Shown piece by piece: positions 7,901-16,854 of a stretch of DNA of 64,000 nucleotides. Source of the DNA: Cellulomonas sp. JZ18 (GTDB lineage Bacteria; Actinomycetota; Actinomycetes; Actinomycetales; Cellulomonadaceae); contig NZ_CP045245.1 of assembly GCF_009720485.1 (NCBI RefSeq), forward strand, positions 3,844,001 to 3,908,000. Reading direction: 5' to 3'. The notes under the pieces were generated by a model, which saw nothing but the letters and a program-made list of their open reading frames with translations, did not search any database and had not been told where the DNA came from. Positions within the stretch are counted from its first letter, which is position 1. The number at the start of each line of letters is the position of its first letter. Position numbers and translations under genes: made by a program.

Positions 7901-9976
7901 TCAGGACGGGCGCGCGGAGTCCCGGTCCGCGAGGCCCGCGAGCATCGCGTTGTACTCGTCGAGCTCGCTGTCGCCGTCCCGGTCGGCGCGGCGGTCGCGG
8001 CGGCGGGCCGTCCGCTCGTCGTCCCGGGTCCACTGCAGGGCCACGACGATCGCGACCAGCACGGTCGGGATCTCGCCGATCCCCCAGGCGACCGACCCGC
8101 CGAGCTGCTGGTCGCGGATGGCCGACGGACCCCAGGGCCGGCCCATGAGCCCGAACCAGTCCGCCGCGAGCAGCGACTGCCCGCCCACGAGCGCGACCCC
8201 GAAGAACGCGTGGAACGCCATGGTCGCGAACAGCAGCAGCAGCCGCATGGGGTACGGCGGCCGCGTCGGGCCGGGGTCCACGCCGACCAGCGCGTTGACG
8301 AACAGGTACCCGGCGACGGAGAAGTGCACGACCATCACGAGGTGCCCGACCGGGCTGCGCATCGACCACTCGAACACCGGCGAGTAGTAGAAGACGACCA
8401 TCGACCCGGCGAAGTTGACCGCGGCGACGATCGGGTGCGCGAGGAACGTGCCCACCCGGGAGTGCACGAGCGTGAGGACCCACTCCCGGGGCCCGCGCGA
8501 CACGTCGTCCCGCAGGCGGGTCGACCGGGCGGGCAGGGCCCGCAGGGCGAGCGTGACCGGCGCGGACAGCGCGACGAAGATCGGCACGACCATCGCGAGC
8601 ACCATGTGCTGCACCATGTGGGCGCTGAACAGCACGTGCCCGTACATCGCCGGACCACCCGACGTCGTCCACAGGAACGTCAGCATGCCCACCACCCAGG
8701 ACGCCGTCCGCAGCCACGGCCACGCGTCGCCGCGGCGGCGCAGCCGCACGACCCAGCGCACGTAGACGACGATCCCCGCGACGGCCGCGGACGCCATGAG
8801 CAGGTCCCAGCGCCACTGCGCGACCCACTGCACGGCGGTCGGCTCGGGCGGCAGCGCGTGCCCCGTGAGCAGGTAGGCGGGCGACGCGTCCGCGACCGGC
8901 TCGTCCGGCACGGGCGGCGGCGAGCCCGCGAGCGCGACCGCGACGCCCGAGACGGCGCCCATCACGGCGAGCTCGACGAGGACGAGCCGCCAGAACGGCC
9001 CCGCGACCCGGTCCCCCACGAGCCGCGGGATGGTGCGCCGCCGGTGGGCGAGGCCGAGCAGGCCGAGCACCCCGAACAGCACGACCTTCACGACGAGCAG
9101 CACGCCGTACCGGGTGCCGAGGCCCTCCCAGCCGCCGAGCCGCACGACGCTGTTGACGAGACCCGAGACGGCGACGGCGACGAAGCACCACGCCGCGATG
9201 GTCGAGTACCGCGCCACGGCCGGGCCGGCGTCGCTGCCCAGGCGCCCGACCAGCAGCGCGAGGGCCGCCAGCGCGCCGATCCAGACGGCCGCCCCGACCA
9301 GGTGCAGGAACAGCGACGACGTCGCCAGCTCGTGGCTCGCCGCACCGGCCGCGTGGCCCGTCTGCCCGAGCTGCCACAGCGCCGCGACGACGAGCACGGC
9401 CGCCCACGCCGCGCCGGTGGGGGTGGCGACGACGAGCGCGAGCACGGTCGCGACGGCGGCGAGCGTCGTCAGCGTGAGCAGTGCACGCCCGAGGTCGATC
9501 TGCGTGACGAACAGCGCGAGCTCGTCGCCGAACCCCGGCGCGGTGGGCGAGGACCCGGCGACCGACGCGTACGCCAGCACGAGGTGCACCACCGAGAGCA
9601 CCGTCCAGGTGCCCGACGCCACGCCGGCCAGGACGAGGCTGCGGGGGTAGGCGGTGCCGTCGGCCCGTGCACGGGCCGTCCCGGCGGGGGGCGTGGCCGG
9701 GACAGTCGCCGCGGGGGTCTCGGCGGCGGCGGACGCGCGCCGCGGCAGCACGCACACGGCGAGCACCAGCGCACCGAGCGCCAGCGCGCCCGCGAGCTCG
9801 GTCAGCGTCTCGACGACCGGCAGCCCCCAGCGCACGACGACGCCGGGGTCGCCGAGCGCGACCGCCGCGGCGGTGCCGCTGAACGCGACGCCGACCAGGG
9901 CCGCCAGGGCGCCGGTGACCGCGAGGACCGCGGGCGCACCGGCGCGGCGCACCGCGACGACGGACGTCTGCTCCAC
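7901..9976 (-). CDS. CopD-CtaG fusion, copper import/cytochrome c oxidase assembly membrane protein
   Basis: A 691-aa polytopic membrane protein. The N-terminal half (about 14-345) resembles CopD, with segments such as SLFLHLVGAAVWIGALAAL and YSTIAAWCFVAVAVSGLVNS. The C-terminal half (about 400-650) is the CtaG_Cox11-type (DUF1404/caa3) domain with the histidine motif HMVQHMVLAMVVP near 450 and HSRVGTFLAHPIVAAVNFAGSMV-type helices. The fusion is known in actinobacteria and implies delivery of copper across the membrane to the CuB/CuA centres of cytochrome oxidase. The C-terminal ~45 residues are charged and cytosolic. CopC is encoded 26 bases upstream in the same direction, which supports a CopC-CopD relay. 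Confidence 0.92.
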   Translation of the reverse strand: MEQTSVVAVRRAGAPAVLAVTGALAALVGVAFSGTAAAVALGDPGVVVRWGLPVVETLTELAGALALGALVLAVCVLPRRASAAAETPAATVPATPPAGTARARADGTAYPRSLVLAGVASGTWTVLSVVHLVLAYASVAGSSPTAPGFGDELALFVTQIDLGRALLTLTTLAAVATVLALVVATPTGAAWAAVLVVAALWQLGQTGHAAGAASHELATSSLFLHLVGAAVWIGALAALALLVGRLGSDAGPAVARYSTIAAWCFVAVAVSGLVNSVVRLGGWEGLGTRYGVLLVVKVVLFGVLGLLGLAHRRRTIPRLVGDRVAGPFWRLVLVELAVMGAVSGVAVALAGSPPPVPDEPVADASPAYLLTGHALPPEPTAVQWVAQWRWDLLMASAAVAGIVVYVRWVVRLRRRGDAWPWLRTASWVVGMLTFLWTTSGGPAMYGHVLFSAHMVQHMVLAMVVPIFVALSAPVTLALRALPARSTRLRDDVSRGPREWVLTLVHSRVGTFLAHPIVAAVNFAGSMVVFYYSPVFEWSMRSPVGHLVMVVHFSVAGYLFVNALVGVDPGPTRPPYPMRLLLLFATMAFHAFFGVALVGGQSLLAADWFGLMGRPWGPSAIRDQQLGGSVAWGIGEIPTVLVAIVVALQWTRDDERTARRRDRRADRDGDSELDEYNAMLAGLADRDSARPS

Positions 9977-10002
9977 CCGATCAGCCTAGGCGTCGCGGGC
10001 GG

Positions 10003-10779
10003 TCACCCGGCCCGGGGACCGCCGCCGCCGGTGGTGCCGTCGGACACGCCGCCGCGGTCCGGCGCGTCCCCGCCGCCGCGCTGCTTGCGCGCGACGACCG
10101 TGAACACGGCCCCGATCACGACGACGATCAGCAGCACCCACACCCACCACGGGACCGTCCCCGGGTAGTTGTCGCGCGCCGCCTCGCCGGAGCCGCCCAT
10201 GTCGGGGCTCGTGTCGACCGACTCGCTGGGCGACGCGCTCGCCGACGCCTCCGGCGTGGGCGTGGTCGCGTCCGCCGGCGCCGCGGTCGCCGCCGCCGTC
10301 GGGTCCGCCGTCGGCTCCGTCGTCGTCGCCGTGCCCGCCGCCGCACCGGCCGTGAAGCCGAACGTCCCGGTGATCGGGTGGCCGTCCGCGCTGGTCACCC
10401 TCCAGTCCACGCGGTACGCCCCGGCCGGGCGCTGCTCCGCGAGCGGCTGCACGACGGACGTGCCGGACAGCTGCGCGGCCCCCGCGCTCACGACCGTGCC
10501 GTCGGCCGCCGTCACGACGATCTCGGTGCCGAGCTCGAGAGCGGACTGGTCGAACGTCAGCGTGATCTGCGCGGGTGCGGTCTCGACGGTCGCACCGTCG
10601 GCCGGGTCGGTGGAGCGCAGCGCGTTGTGCGCCGCGGCCGGCGCCGCCGTCAGCAGCAGCGCCGCGAACGCCGCGGCGAGCGCGGCCAGCAGCGCGACCG
10701 CCGTCGTCCCCCGGGCGGGGTGCGTCGCCGCGCGCGCGTGCAGCTCAGGGGCGGACGAGGGGTGGGGCGACCGGCGCAT
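10003..10779 (-). CDS. CopC domain copper-binding exported protein with C-terminal anchor
   Basis: 258 aa. A signal peptide (hydrophobic 25-48) ends in APAAAHNALRS, leaving His51 at or near the mature N-terminus, as in CopC where it binds Cu(II). The CopC beta barrel follows (STDPADGATVETAPAQITLTF to GHPITGTFGFTAG), then a Thr/Ala-rich linker and one membrane helix (WWVWVLLIVVVIGAVFTVV, about 213-232). A short basic tail is present. It lies between the histidine-rich protein and the CopD-CtaG gene on the same strand and probably hands copper to CopD. Confidence 0.93.
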   Translation of the reverse strand: MRRSPHPSSAPELHARAATHPARGTTAVALLAALAAAFAALLLTAAPAAAHNALRSTDPADGATVETAPAQITLTFDQSALELGTEIVVTAADGTVVSAGAAQLSGTSVVQPLAEQRPAGAYRVDWRVTSADGHPITGTFGFTAGAAAGTATTTEPTADPTAAATAAPADATTPTPEASASASPSESVDTSPDMGGSGEAARDNYPGTVPWWVWVLLIVVVIGAVFTVVARKQRGGGDAPDRGGVSDGTTGGGGPRAG

Positions 10780-10821
10780 GGCTCTCCCGGGGGTGCGAGG
10801 TGGTCCGACGCTCCGATCCCA

Positions 10822-11628
10822 TCACGTCCCCGCGGGACCGGCCGCGCCGGGGGCCGGAACGTGCGTCAGGTCACCGCCGCCCGGCGCGGTGCCGCGACGG
10901 GGACGCAGCACGGCGGTGGCCAGGACCACGGCGGCCGCGGCGGCCGCCGCCGTGCCCGTCGCCGGGAGCGCCGACGCGGGCACCGCCGACGCGAGCGGGT
11001 CCGGCTCGACGGGTGCGACGGGTACGGCGACGGGCGCGGGGGCCGGTTGGGGGAGCGCGGGTGCGTCGAGGGCGTCCCCGGGGGCGGAGGCGCCGTGGTG
11101 CGCGTGCGGGTCGGCCCCCGGGGCATGGTGCGCGTGCGCGTCCGCACCCGGCGCGTGGTGCGCGTGCGCGTCCGCACCCGGCGCGTGCTGCGCGTGCCCG
11201 TCCGCACCCGGCGCGTGCTGCGCGTGCGCGTCGGCAGCCGTGGCGTGCTGCGCGTGCGCGTCCTCGACGTCGACGCCGCCCGTCCCGGCGGTCACCGGGG
11301 CGGACGCGGCCGCGGGCCCGGCGAGCACGGCGACGACCGGCTGCAGCAGGAGCACGGCGGCAGCGCACGCGGCCGCCGGGACGAGAGCCCGGCGCACGCC
11401 GTGGCCCCCGCCGGCCGTCCCCGCGCGGACCCGCGTGCCGGCGACGGCGACGGCGAGCACGAGTGACGCGACCGCGACGAGCACGTGAGGGCTGGGCAGC
11501 GTCCCGCCGGCGCTCAGGTGCGCGGCCACCGCGGCGACGAGGACGACGAGCGCGCCCGCGCCCCCGCGCAGCAGCAGCTCGCGCGCGGGCGGGAGGGCAG
11601 GGGGGCGCGTGTGCGCGTCGTCGGGCAC
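10822..11628 (-). CDS. membrane protein with six histidine-rich repeats, putative copper buffer
   Basis: 268 aa from a GTG at 11626-11628. I chose this start because residues upstream of it look non-coding and the first membrane segment (GGAGALVVLVAAVAAHL) follows. Three hydrophobic segments occupy the first ~125 residues. Then comes a block of six 10-residue repeats of the form (A/G/P)HA(Q/H)HAPGAD with about 17 histidines, a Pro/Ala linker, and a final hydrophobic segment (ATGTAAAAAAAVVLATAVL). I do not recognise a named family. Being the first gene of a CopC/CopD-CtaG strand, it most likely binds copper outside the membrane (inference). It is divergent from the Rieske gene. Confidence 0.75.
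   Translation of the reverse strand: MPDDAHTRPPALPPARELLLRGGAGALVVLVAAVAAHLSAGGTLPSPHVLVAVASLVLAVAVAGTRVRAGTAGGGHGVRRALVPAAACAAAVLLLQPVVAVLAGPAAASAPVTAGTGGVDVEDAHAQHATAADAHAQHAPGADGHAQHAPGADAHAHHAPGADAHAHHAPGADPHAHHGASAPGDALDAPALPQPAPAPVAVPVAPVEPDPLASAVPASALPATGTAAAAAAAVVLATAVLRPRRGTAPGGGDLTHVPAPGAAGPAGT
11091..11262. repeat. 30-bp tandem repeat, six copies, coding the His-rich segment
   Basis: Six in-phase copies, exact or near exact (for example CGCGTGCGCGTCCGCACCCG recurs), span this interval inside the membrane protein gene. Copy-number variation between strains would change the number of histidine blocks. Confidence 0.85.
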
Positions 11629-11780
11629 GGCACGACGGTCGCCCGGACCCGTCCCGCCGGTCCACGGCCCGAATCGATTAGGGAACGCACGGGGGCGAGC
11701 TGCTTCCGGTCGCGGGCCGCACGGGTCACGATGAGCACGCGGACGCCCCCGCCCCCGCACCCACCCCGCCTGGAGGACCG

Positions 11781-12302
11781 ATGCCCACGCCCACCTCCCC
11801 CACGCCGACGCTCGCCCCGCACCCGGTGGCGCACGGCCCCGGCTGCACCAACTGCCCCTCGCGTCGCGAGGTCCTCGGCCGCGTGGGGGTGGCGGCCCTC
11901 GGCACGGCTGCGGTCGGCGTCCTCGCCGCCTGCAGCGGGTCGGACGGCGGTCCGGACGGCGGTGCGGGCGGGGGTGGCGGCGGTGGGGCGACGCCCGGAC
12001 CGGGCGGGGTGCTGGCGTCGGTCGACGACGTGCCGGTCGGCGGTGCGCTCGCGGTGACCGGGCCCGACGGGGACCGCGTCCTGCTGACCCAGCCGACGGA
12101 GGGCACGATCCTCGGGCTCTCGGCGGTCTGCACCCATCAGGGCTGCACGGTGGTCCCCGCCGACGACGAGCTGTCCTGCCCCTGCCACGGCTCGGTGTTC
12201 ACCCTCGACGGCGAGGCCGTCTCCGGGCCGGCCACGGAGCCGCTGCCGACGTTCGCCGTGACGGTCCGCGAGGACGGCGGCATCGTCGCCGCGGAGGCGT
12301 GA
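11781..12302 (+). CDS. Rieske 2Fe-2S protein, Tat/lipoprotein signal
   Basis: 173 aa. Twin arginines in SRREVLGRVGVAALG (27-41) and a following lipobox LAAC (Cys51) predict Tat export and lipid anchoring. A Gly-rich linker (57-69) leads to a small Rieske domain with both cluster motifs: CTHQGC (C117, H119, C122) and CPCHGS (C133, C135, H136). C122/C135 are placed to form the usual disulfide. The protein is too short for the QcrA subunit of the bc1 complex. It belongs to the small ubiquinol-cytochrome/arsenite-oxidase-like Rieske lipoproteins of unknown partner. It is followed directly by a four-helix membrane protein. Confidence 0.92.
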   Translation: MPTPTSPTPTLAPHPVAHGPGCTNCPSRREVLGRVGVAALGTAAVGVLAACSGSDGGPDGGAGGGGGGGATPGPGGVLASVDDVPVGGALAVTGPDGDRVLLTQPTEGTILGLSAVCTHQGCTVVPADDELSCPCHGSVFTLDGEAVSGPATEPLPTFAVTVREDGGIVAAEA

Positions 12303-12303
12303 C

Positions 12304-12714
12304 GTGACGGCGCGCGACGTCGGGGCGGCGACGCCGGCATCGCGCCGGCGGCCCGTGGCGTGGGCGCCGCGCGTGCTGGCGGCCCTCGCGGTGGTCGCGT
12401 CCGGCGTCGTCCACCTGGTGCTGTGGCAGCAGGGGTACTTCACCGGCATGTGGCTGCGCCCGCTGTTCCTGGCGCAGGGCGTCGGCGGCGTCGTGCTGGG
12501 CGTCCTGCTGCTGGTCTGGCGCAGCCCCCTGCCGCTGCTCGGCGCGGTCGCCTACGGCGCGGCGACCCTCGGCGGCTTCGTCGTCGCGACGAGCCCCCTG
12601 GGCCTGTTCGGCGTGCGCGCCCGCTGGGAGGGCTGGGCGGAGTGGGTCTCGGCGGTCACCGAGCTCGTCGCGGTCGTCGCCGCCCTCTGGGCCCTGCGCC
12701 GCGAACGCCCCTGA
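12304..12714 (+). CDS. four-helix membrane protein of unknown function
   Basis: 136 aa, starting at the GTG one base after the Rieske stop, so probably translationally coupled. Four hydrophobic segments are visible (about 22-42, 50-72, 77-97, 108-130), with a short QQGYFTGMW loop between the first two. I do not recognise a family with a known role. The pairing suggests the Rieske lipoprotein and this protein form a membrane unit. Confidence 0.75.
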   Translation: MTARDVGAATPASRRRPVAWAPRVLAALAVVASGVVHLVLWQQGYFTGMWLRPLFLAQGVGGVVLGVLLLVWRSPLPLLGAVAYGAATLGGFVVATSPLGLFGVRARWEGWAEWVSAVTELVAVVAALWALRRERP

Positions 12715-12787
12715 CCCCCCCTCTCCCCGAGCGACGCCCCGCCGACGCCCCCGCCGACGCCCCTCCGCCGCCGAGTTCGGCACCTTC

Positions 12788-12843
12788 GTCGCGAGCTCGC
12801 GACCCGGGACCATCGATCTCGGCACAGGACCACCGAGCTCGCG
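12788..12843. repeat. intergenic palindrome and 20-bp-period repeats between convergent genes
   Basis: GTCGCGAGCTCGCGAC (12788-12803) is a perfect 16-bp palindrome. It is followed by two related copies, GGACCATCGATCTCGGC (12807-12823) and GGACCACCGAGCTCGCG (12827-12843). The 171-bp gap lies between convergent genes, so a termination or dispersed-repeat role is plausible. Confidence 0.5.
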
Positions 12844-12885
12844 GGGGTGCGAGCAGCCGGGGCGCGGCCGGCAGACCGTCCCGCG

Positions 12886-14441
12886 TCAGCCCCAGACCAG
12901 GGCCTGGGCCGGGTCCGCGAGGACGGCCGCGACGTCGGCGAGGACGCGCGCGCCCAGCTCGCCGTCGACGAGCCGGTGGTCGAAGCTCAGCGCGAGCTGC
13001 GTGACGTGCCGCGGCTTGACCTTGCCCTTGTGCACCCACGGCTGCTGCCGGATCGCGCCGAAGGCGAGGATCGCCGCCTCGCCGGGGTTGAGGATCGGCG
13101 TGCCGGTGTCGATGCCGAAGACCCCGACGTTCGTGATCGTGATGGTGCCGTCGGCCATGTCCGCCGGCGAGGTGCGGCCCGCGCGTGCCGTCGACGTCAG
13201 CTCGCCGAGCGCACGTGCCAGGCCCAGCAGGTCGAGCCGGTGCGCGTCCTTGACGTTCGGCACGACGAGCCCGCGCGGGGTCGCGGCGGCGATGCCGAGG
13301 TTGACGTAGTGCTTGTAGACGATCTCCTGCGCCTCGTCGTCCCAGGACGCGTTGATCTCGGGGTGCCGGTTCACGGCGAGCAGCAGCGCCTTCGCCGCGA
13401 CGAGCAGCGGCGTGACGCGCACGTCCGCGAACTCGCGGTCGGCCCGCAGCCGCTCGACGAGCTTCATGGTCCGCGTGACGTCGACCGTGTGGAAGACGGT
13501 GACGTGCGGCGCGGTGAACGCGCTCGCGACCATGACCTCGGCCGTGCGCTTGCGCACCGACCGGACCGGGACGCGCGTCTGGCGGCCGTCGGGCGTCACG
13601 GCGCCGCTCGCGAGCCACGGCTGGTCGTCGCCCGGGTAGGTGGCGAGGGTCCGGGCCTCCGCGCGCGCGGCGCGCTCGAGCACGTCCTCGCGCGTGACGA
13701 TGCCACCGGGCCCGGTGCCGTGCACCGAGTCCAGGTCGACGCCGAGGTCGCGCGCGAGCTTGCGCACCGGCGGCTTCGCGAGCGCGTGCCGGCGGCCGTC
13801 CCCCTCCGGGGCCGACGCGGGACGGCCCGCCGGGGCCGCGACCGGCGCGGTACGGGCGGGCGCGGTGCGGCCCGGTGCGGTGCCGGCGGGTGCGGTACGG
13901 GCGGGTGCGGTGCCGGCGGCCGTGGCGGCCGACGCGGCGGCCCGCGTGCGGCGGCGCGTGCCGGTCTCCGCGACGCCGTACCCGACGAGCACGGCGCCCG
14001 AGCCCTCGTCGCCGCCGGCGCGCTCGTCCCGCGCCGCCTCGACCTCGTCCGCACCGCCGGGCTCCTCGGACGCACGGCTGGGGTGCGGGCGGTGCGCCTG
14101 CGCCCCGTGCGCGCTCCGGTCACCGGGCGGCGCGGGCTCGGCGGCCGGCGGCTCGGCGGCACCGGCCGCGGTCGGCGCGGCGGGGCCGCACCCGAGGGGT
14201 CGACGTCCACCTCGATGATCGGCGTGCCGACCTCCACCGTCGTCCCGGGCTCCACGAGGATCCGCGTCACGACGCCCGTCCACGGCGACGGCAGGTCCAC
14301 GAGCGACTTCGCCGTCTCGATCTCGACGATCGTCTGGTTGACCTCGACGGCGTCGCCCACGGCGACGTGCCACGTGACGATCTCGGCCTCGGTGAGGCCC
14401 TCGCCCGCGTCGGGCAGGGGGAACTGCTGGTACGTCGGCAC
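12886..14441 (-). CDS. 2-oxoacid dehydrogenase E2, dihydrolipoamide acyltransferase (apparent 1-nt frameshift)
   Basis: The GTG at 14439-14441 has a CAGGAG site 8 nt upstream and begins [15 protein letters not shown]. One lipoyl domain is present (lipoyl Lys in IETAKS, about 49). It is followed by a long Ala/Pro linker, a peripheral subunit-binding domain ([20 protein letters not shown]) and the catalytic domain ending in [13 protein letters not shown] with the active-site His. The lipoyl and catalytic parts are in different frames. One extra C in the C4 run opposite 14182-14185 joins them through [10 protein letters not shown], giving about 518 aa. It is the third gene of an E1alpha-E1beta-E2 operon. 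Branched-chain or pyruvate substrate cannot be decided here, and no E3 gene is in the window. Confidence 0.88.
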
Positions 14442-14497
14442 CGGTGCTCCTGTGCGTGTGGTGGCCTGGGGCGTGGTGGCCCGTGCGTGCGGGGGGC

Positions 14498-15570
14498 TCA
14501 GAACGCGAGCGCGCGGTCGACCGCGTCGAGCAGCCGGTCGAGGCCCGGCAGGTAGTCGTGCTCGAGCTTGGCCACCGGGTACGGCGCGTGGAACCCGCCG
14601 ACGCGCAGCACGGGCGCCTCGAGGTGGAAGAAGCACGCCTCGGTGACGCGCGCCGCGACCTCGGCCCCCGTGCCGTACAGCGTCGGCGCCTCGTGGACGA
14701 CGACGCAGCGGCCGGTGCGCCGCACCGACGCCGCGACGGTGTCGGTGTCGAGCGGCGAGAGCGTGCGCAGGTCGACCACCTCGAGGCTGCGTCCCTCCGC
14801 GGCGGCGGCCTCGGCGGCCTTGAGCGCGGTCGCGACGGTGGGCCGTAGGCGACGACCGTGAGGTCGGTGCCGGGGCGCACCACGCGGGCGCGGTCGAGGC
14901 CGGCCGCGGTGGCGCCGTGCGGTGCCGGCAGCGGCGCGTCGAGGTCGACGTCGCCCTTCTCCCAGTACCGGCCCTTCGGCTCGAGGAAGATCACGGGGTC
15001 CGGCGAGGCGACGGCCTGCTGGATCATCGTGAAGGCCTCGGCGGACGTCGACGGCGAGACCACGCGCAGGCCGGCCGTGTGCGCGAAGAGCACCTCGGGC
15101 GACTCGCTGTGGTGCTCCACCGCGCCGATGCCGCCGCCGAACGGGATCCGGATGACGACCGGCAGGCGCAGCCGCCCCTGCGAGCGGTAGTGCATCTTGG
15201 CCAGCTGCGTCGTGATCTGGTCGAACGCGGGGAAGACGAACCCGTCGAACTGGATCTCGCACACCGGCCGGTAGCCGCGCAGCGCCAGGCCGATCGCGGT
15301 GCCGACGATGCCGGACTCCGCGAGCGGGGTGTCGACCACGCGGTCGCCGCCGAACTCGGCGTGCAGGCCGTCGGTGACCCGGAAGACGCCGCCGAGCGGG
15401 CCGATGTCCTCGCCCATGAGCAGGACCTTCGGGTCGTTCGTCAGCGCACGGCGCAGGCCGAGGTTGATCGCCTTCGCCATCGGCAGCCGCTGCGTCCCGG
15501 TCGGGAACGGGGCCACCGCGGGGGCGCCCGGGCTGCTCGTCGTCGTGCTGCGCTCGCTGGTGACCGTCAT
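14498..15570 (-). CDS. 2-oxoacid dehydrogenase E1 beta subunit (apparent 1-nt frameshift)
   Basis: The ATG at 15568-15570 overlaps the E1alpha stop as ATGA. The product has the transketolase pyrimidine domain ([53 protein letters not shown]). Its C-terminal domain is [17 protein letters not shown] and [22 protein letters not shown]. The two halves lie in different frames. One extra C in the CCC run opposite 14840-14842 restores [17 protein letters not shown] and a 357-aa protein. It forms the alpha2beta2 thiamine-diphosphate decarboxylase with the upstream gene product and feeds the E2 encoded 56 bases downstream. Confidence 0.88.
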
Positions 15571-16712
15571 CGGTGACCCCCCGCCTCGCCGCTGTCGTGC
15601 TGGACGTAGGACTGCTCGTACTCGGCGAACCACGCACGCTCCGCGTCGACCACGGAGTGCGACGTCGCGTACACGTGCTCGAACATGCTCGCGGTGCTCG
15701 GACGACCCATGCTGCGCACGGTCGTGCGCACGTGCTCGCCGAGCGCGTCGGCCTCGCCCGCGAGCTCGGCCTGGAAGACCTCCGGCAGCTCACCCGTGGA
15801 CGCCAGGTACCGGCGCAGGCGGTCGATGGGGTCGCGGCGGCGCCAGTGCTCCTCCTGCTCGCGCGAGCGGTAGCGCGTGGGGTCGTCCGACGTCGTGTGC
15901 GCGCCCATGCGGTAGGTGAACGCCTCGACGAACGTGGGGCCGCCGCCGCTGCGGGCGCGCTCGAGCGCCTGGCGCGTCACCGCGTACGTGGCGATCACGT
16001 CGTTGCCGTCGACGCGCACGGACGGGATGCCGAAGCCGGGGGCGCGGTCGGCGAGCGGGACGCGCGCCTGCTTCGTCGTCGGCTCCGAGATCGCCCACTG
16101 GTTGTTCTGGCAGAACAGGACGACGGGCGCCTGGTTCACCGCGGCGAACACGAGCGACTCGCTGACGTCGCCCTGCGCGGTGGCCCCGTCGCCGAAGTAC
16201 GTGACGACCGCGGTGTCGCGCGCCGGGTCGCCGGTGCCGACGAGGCCGTCGCGCTGCACGCCCATGGCGTAGCCGGTCGCGTGCAGCGTGTGCGAGCCGA
16301 TGACCAGGGTGAACAGGTGGAAGTTGTGGTCGGCCGGGTCCCAGCCGCCGTGGTCGACGCCGCGGAAGAGGCGCAGCAGGTCGGTCATCTCCAGGCCACG
16401 GGCCTGCGCGACGCCGTGCTCGCGGTAGCTCGGGAAGACGTGGTCCTGCGGGGCCAGCGCGTGGCCGGAGCCGACCTGTGCGGCCTCCTGGCCGAGGCAC
16501 TGCGCGTACAGCGCGAGCTCGCCCTGCCGCTGCAGGGACGTCGCCTCCGTGTCGAAGCGGCGCGTCAGCACCATGTCGCGGTACATCGCGCGCAGCCGCT
16601 CCGGGGTCAGGTCGGCCGCCCACACCTCGAGGTCGGGATGGGTGACGCGCTCGCCGGCCGGCGTGAGCAGCTGGACGAGACCGTCGTCGGTCAGGGGTCC
16701 GGTCGGGCTCAC
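15567..16712 (-). CDS. 2-oxoacid dehydrogenase E1 alpha subunit
   Basis: 381 aa. The thiamine-diphosphate motif is present as GDGATAQGD followed about 25 residues later by CQNNQWAIS. The phosphorylation-loop region YRMGAHTTSDDPTRYR is typical of branched-chain/PDH-like E1alpha of actinobacteria. HFHL-type and GSHTLHATGYAMG segments line the active site. The GTG at 16710-16712 has GAGGAGG 6-7 nt upstream. It is the first gene of the operon, transcribed from a promoter with two tandem palindromes at 16742-16771. The length and TSDDPTRY motif resemble branched-chain 2-oxoacid dehydrogenases more than pyruvate enzymes (inference). Confidence 0.92.
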   Translation of the reverse strand: MSPTGPLTDDGLVQLLTPAGERVTHPDLEVWAADLTPERLRAMYRDMVLTRRFDTEATSLQRQGELALYAQCLGQEAAQVGSGHALAPQDHVFPSYREHGVAQARGLEMTDLLRLFRGVDHGGWDPADHNFHLFTLVIGSHTLHATGYAMGVQRDGLVGTGDPARDTAVVTYFGDGATAQGDVSESLVFAAVNQAPVVLFCQNNQWAISEPTTKQARVPLADRAPGFGIPSVRVDGNDVIATYAVTRQALERARSGGGPTFVEAFTYRMGAHTTSDDPTRYRSREQEEHWRRRDPIDRLRRYLASTGELPEVFQAELAGEADALGEHVRTTVRSMGRPSTASMFEHVYATSHSVVDAERAWFAEYEQSYVQHDSGEAGGHR

Positions 16713-16741
16713 ACGCCCTCCTCAGCCTCGGGATCTGCGAA

Positions 16742-16771
16742 CCTACGTCAGCGTAGGCTACGGATCCGTAG
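16742..16771. promoter_or_regulatory. two tandem palindromic operators upstream of the 2-oxoacid dehydrogenase operon
   Basis: CTACG-TCAG-CGTAG (within 16742-16757, extended by one C/G pair) and CTACG-GATC-CGTAG (16758-16771) sit end to end with the same half-site and 4-bp spacer. They lie 30-60 bases before the E1alpha start, over a -10-like TAGGTT on the minus strand. A TetR- or GntR-type repressor of the operon is the likely ligand; no gene for it is adjacent. Confidence 0.7.
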
Positions 16772-16854
16772 GTTGAGAGGCGGAGGGCCCGACAAGCCTC
16801 GTCGGCACCGTTTGTCGGAACCCCACACCTGCTCGCCCCGCCGCCGCGGGCGGC

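Noticed and set aside
5717..10168. A 1483-codon open frame on the plus strand through the PhoX and CtaG genes
   Set aside because: It is antisense to two well-supported genes, its translation is low-complexity Arg/Val/Gly/His text, and such stop-free shadows are expected at this GC content.
11091..11262. 30-bp regularly spaced repeats considered as a CRISPR array
   Set aside because: There are no unique spacers; the repeats are contiguous and code an in-frame histidine-rich segment.
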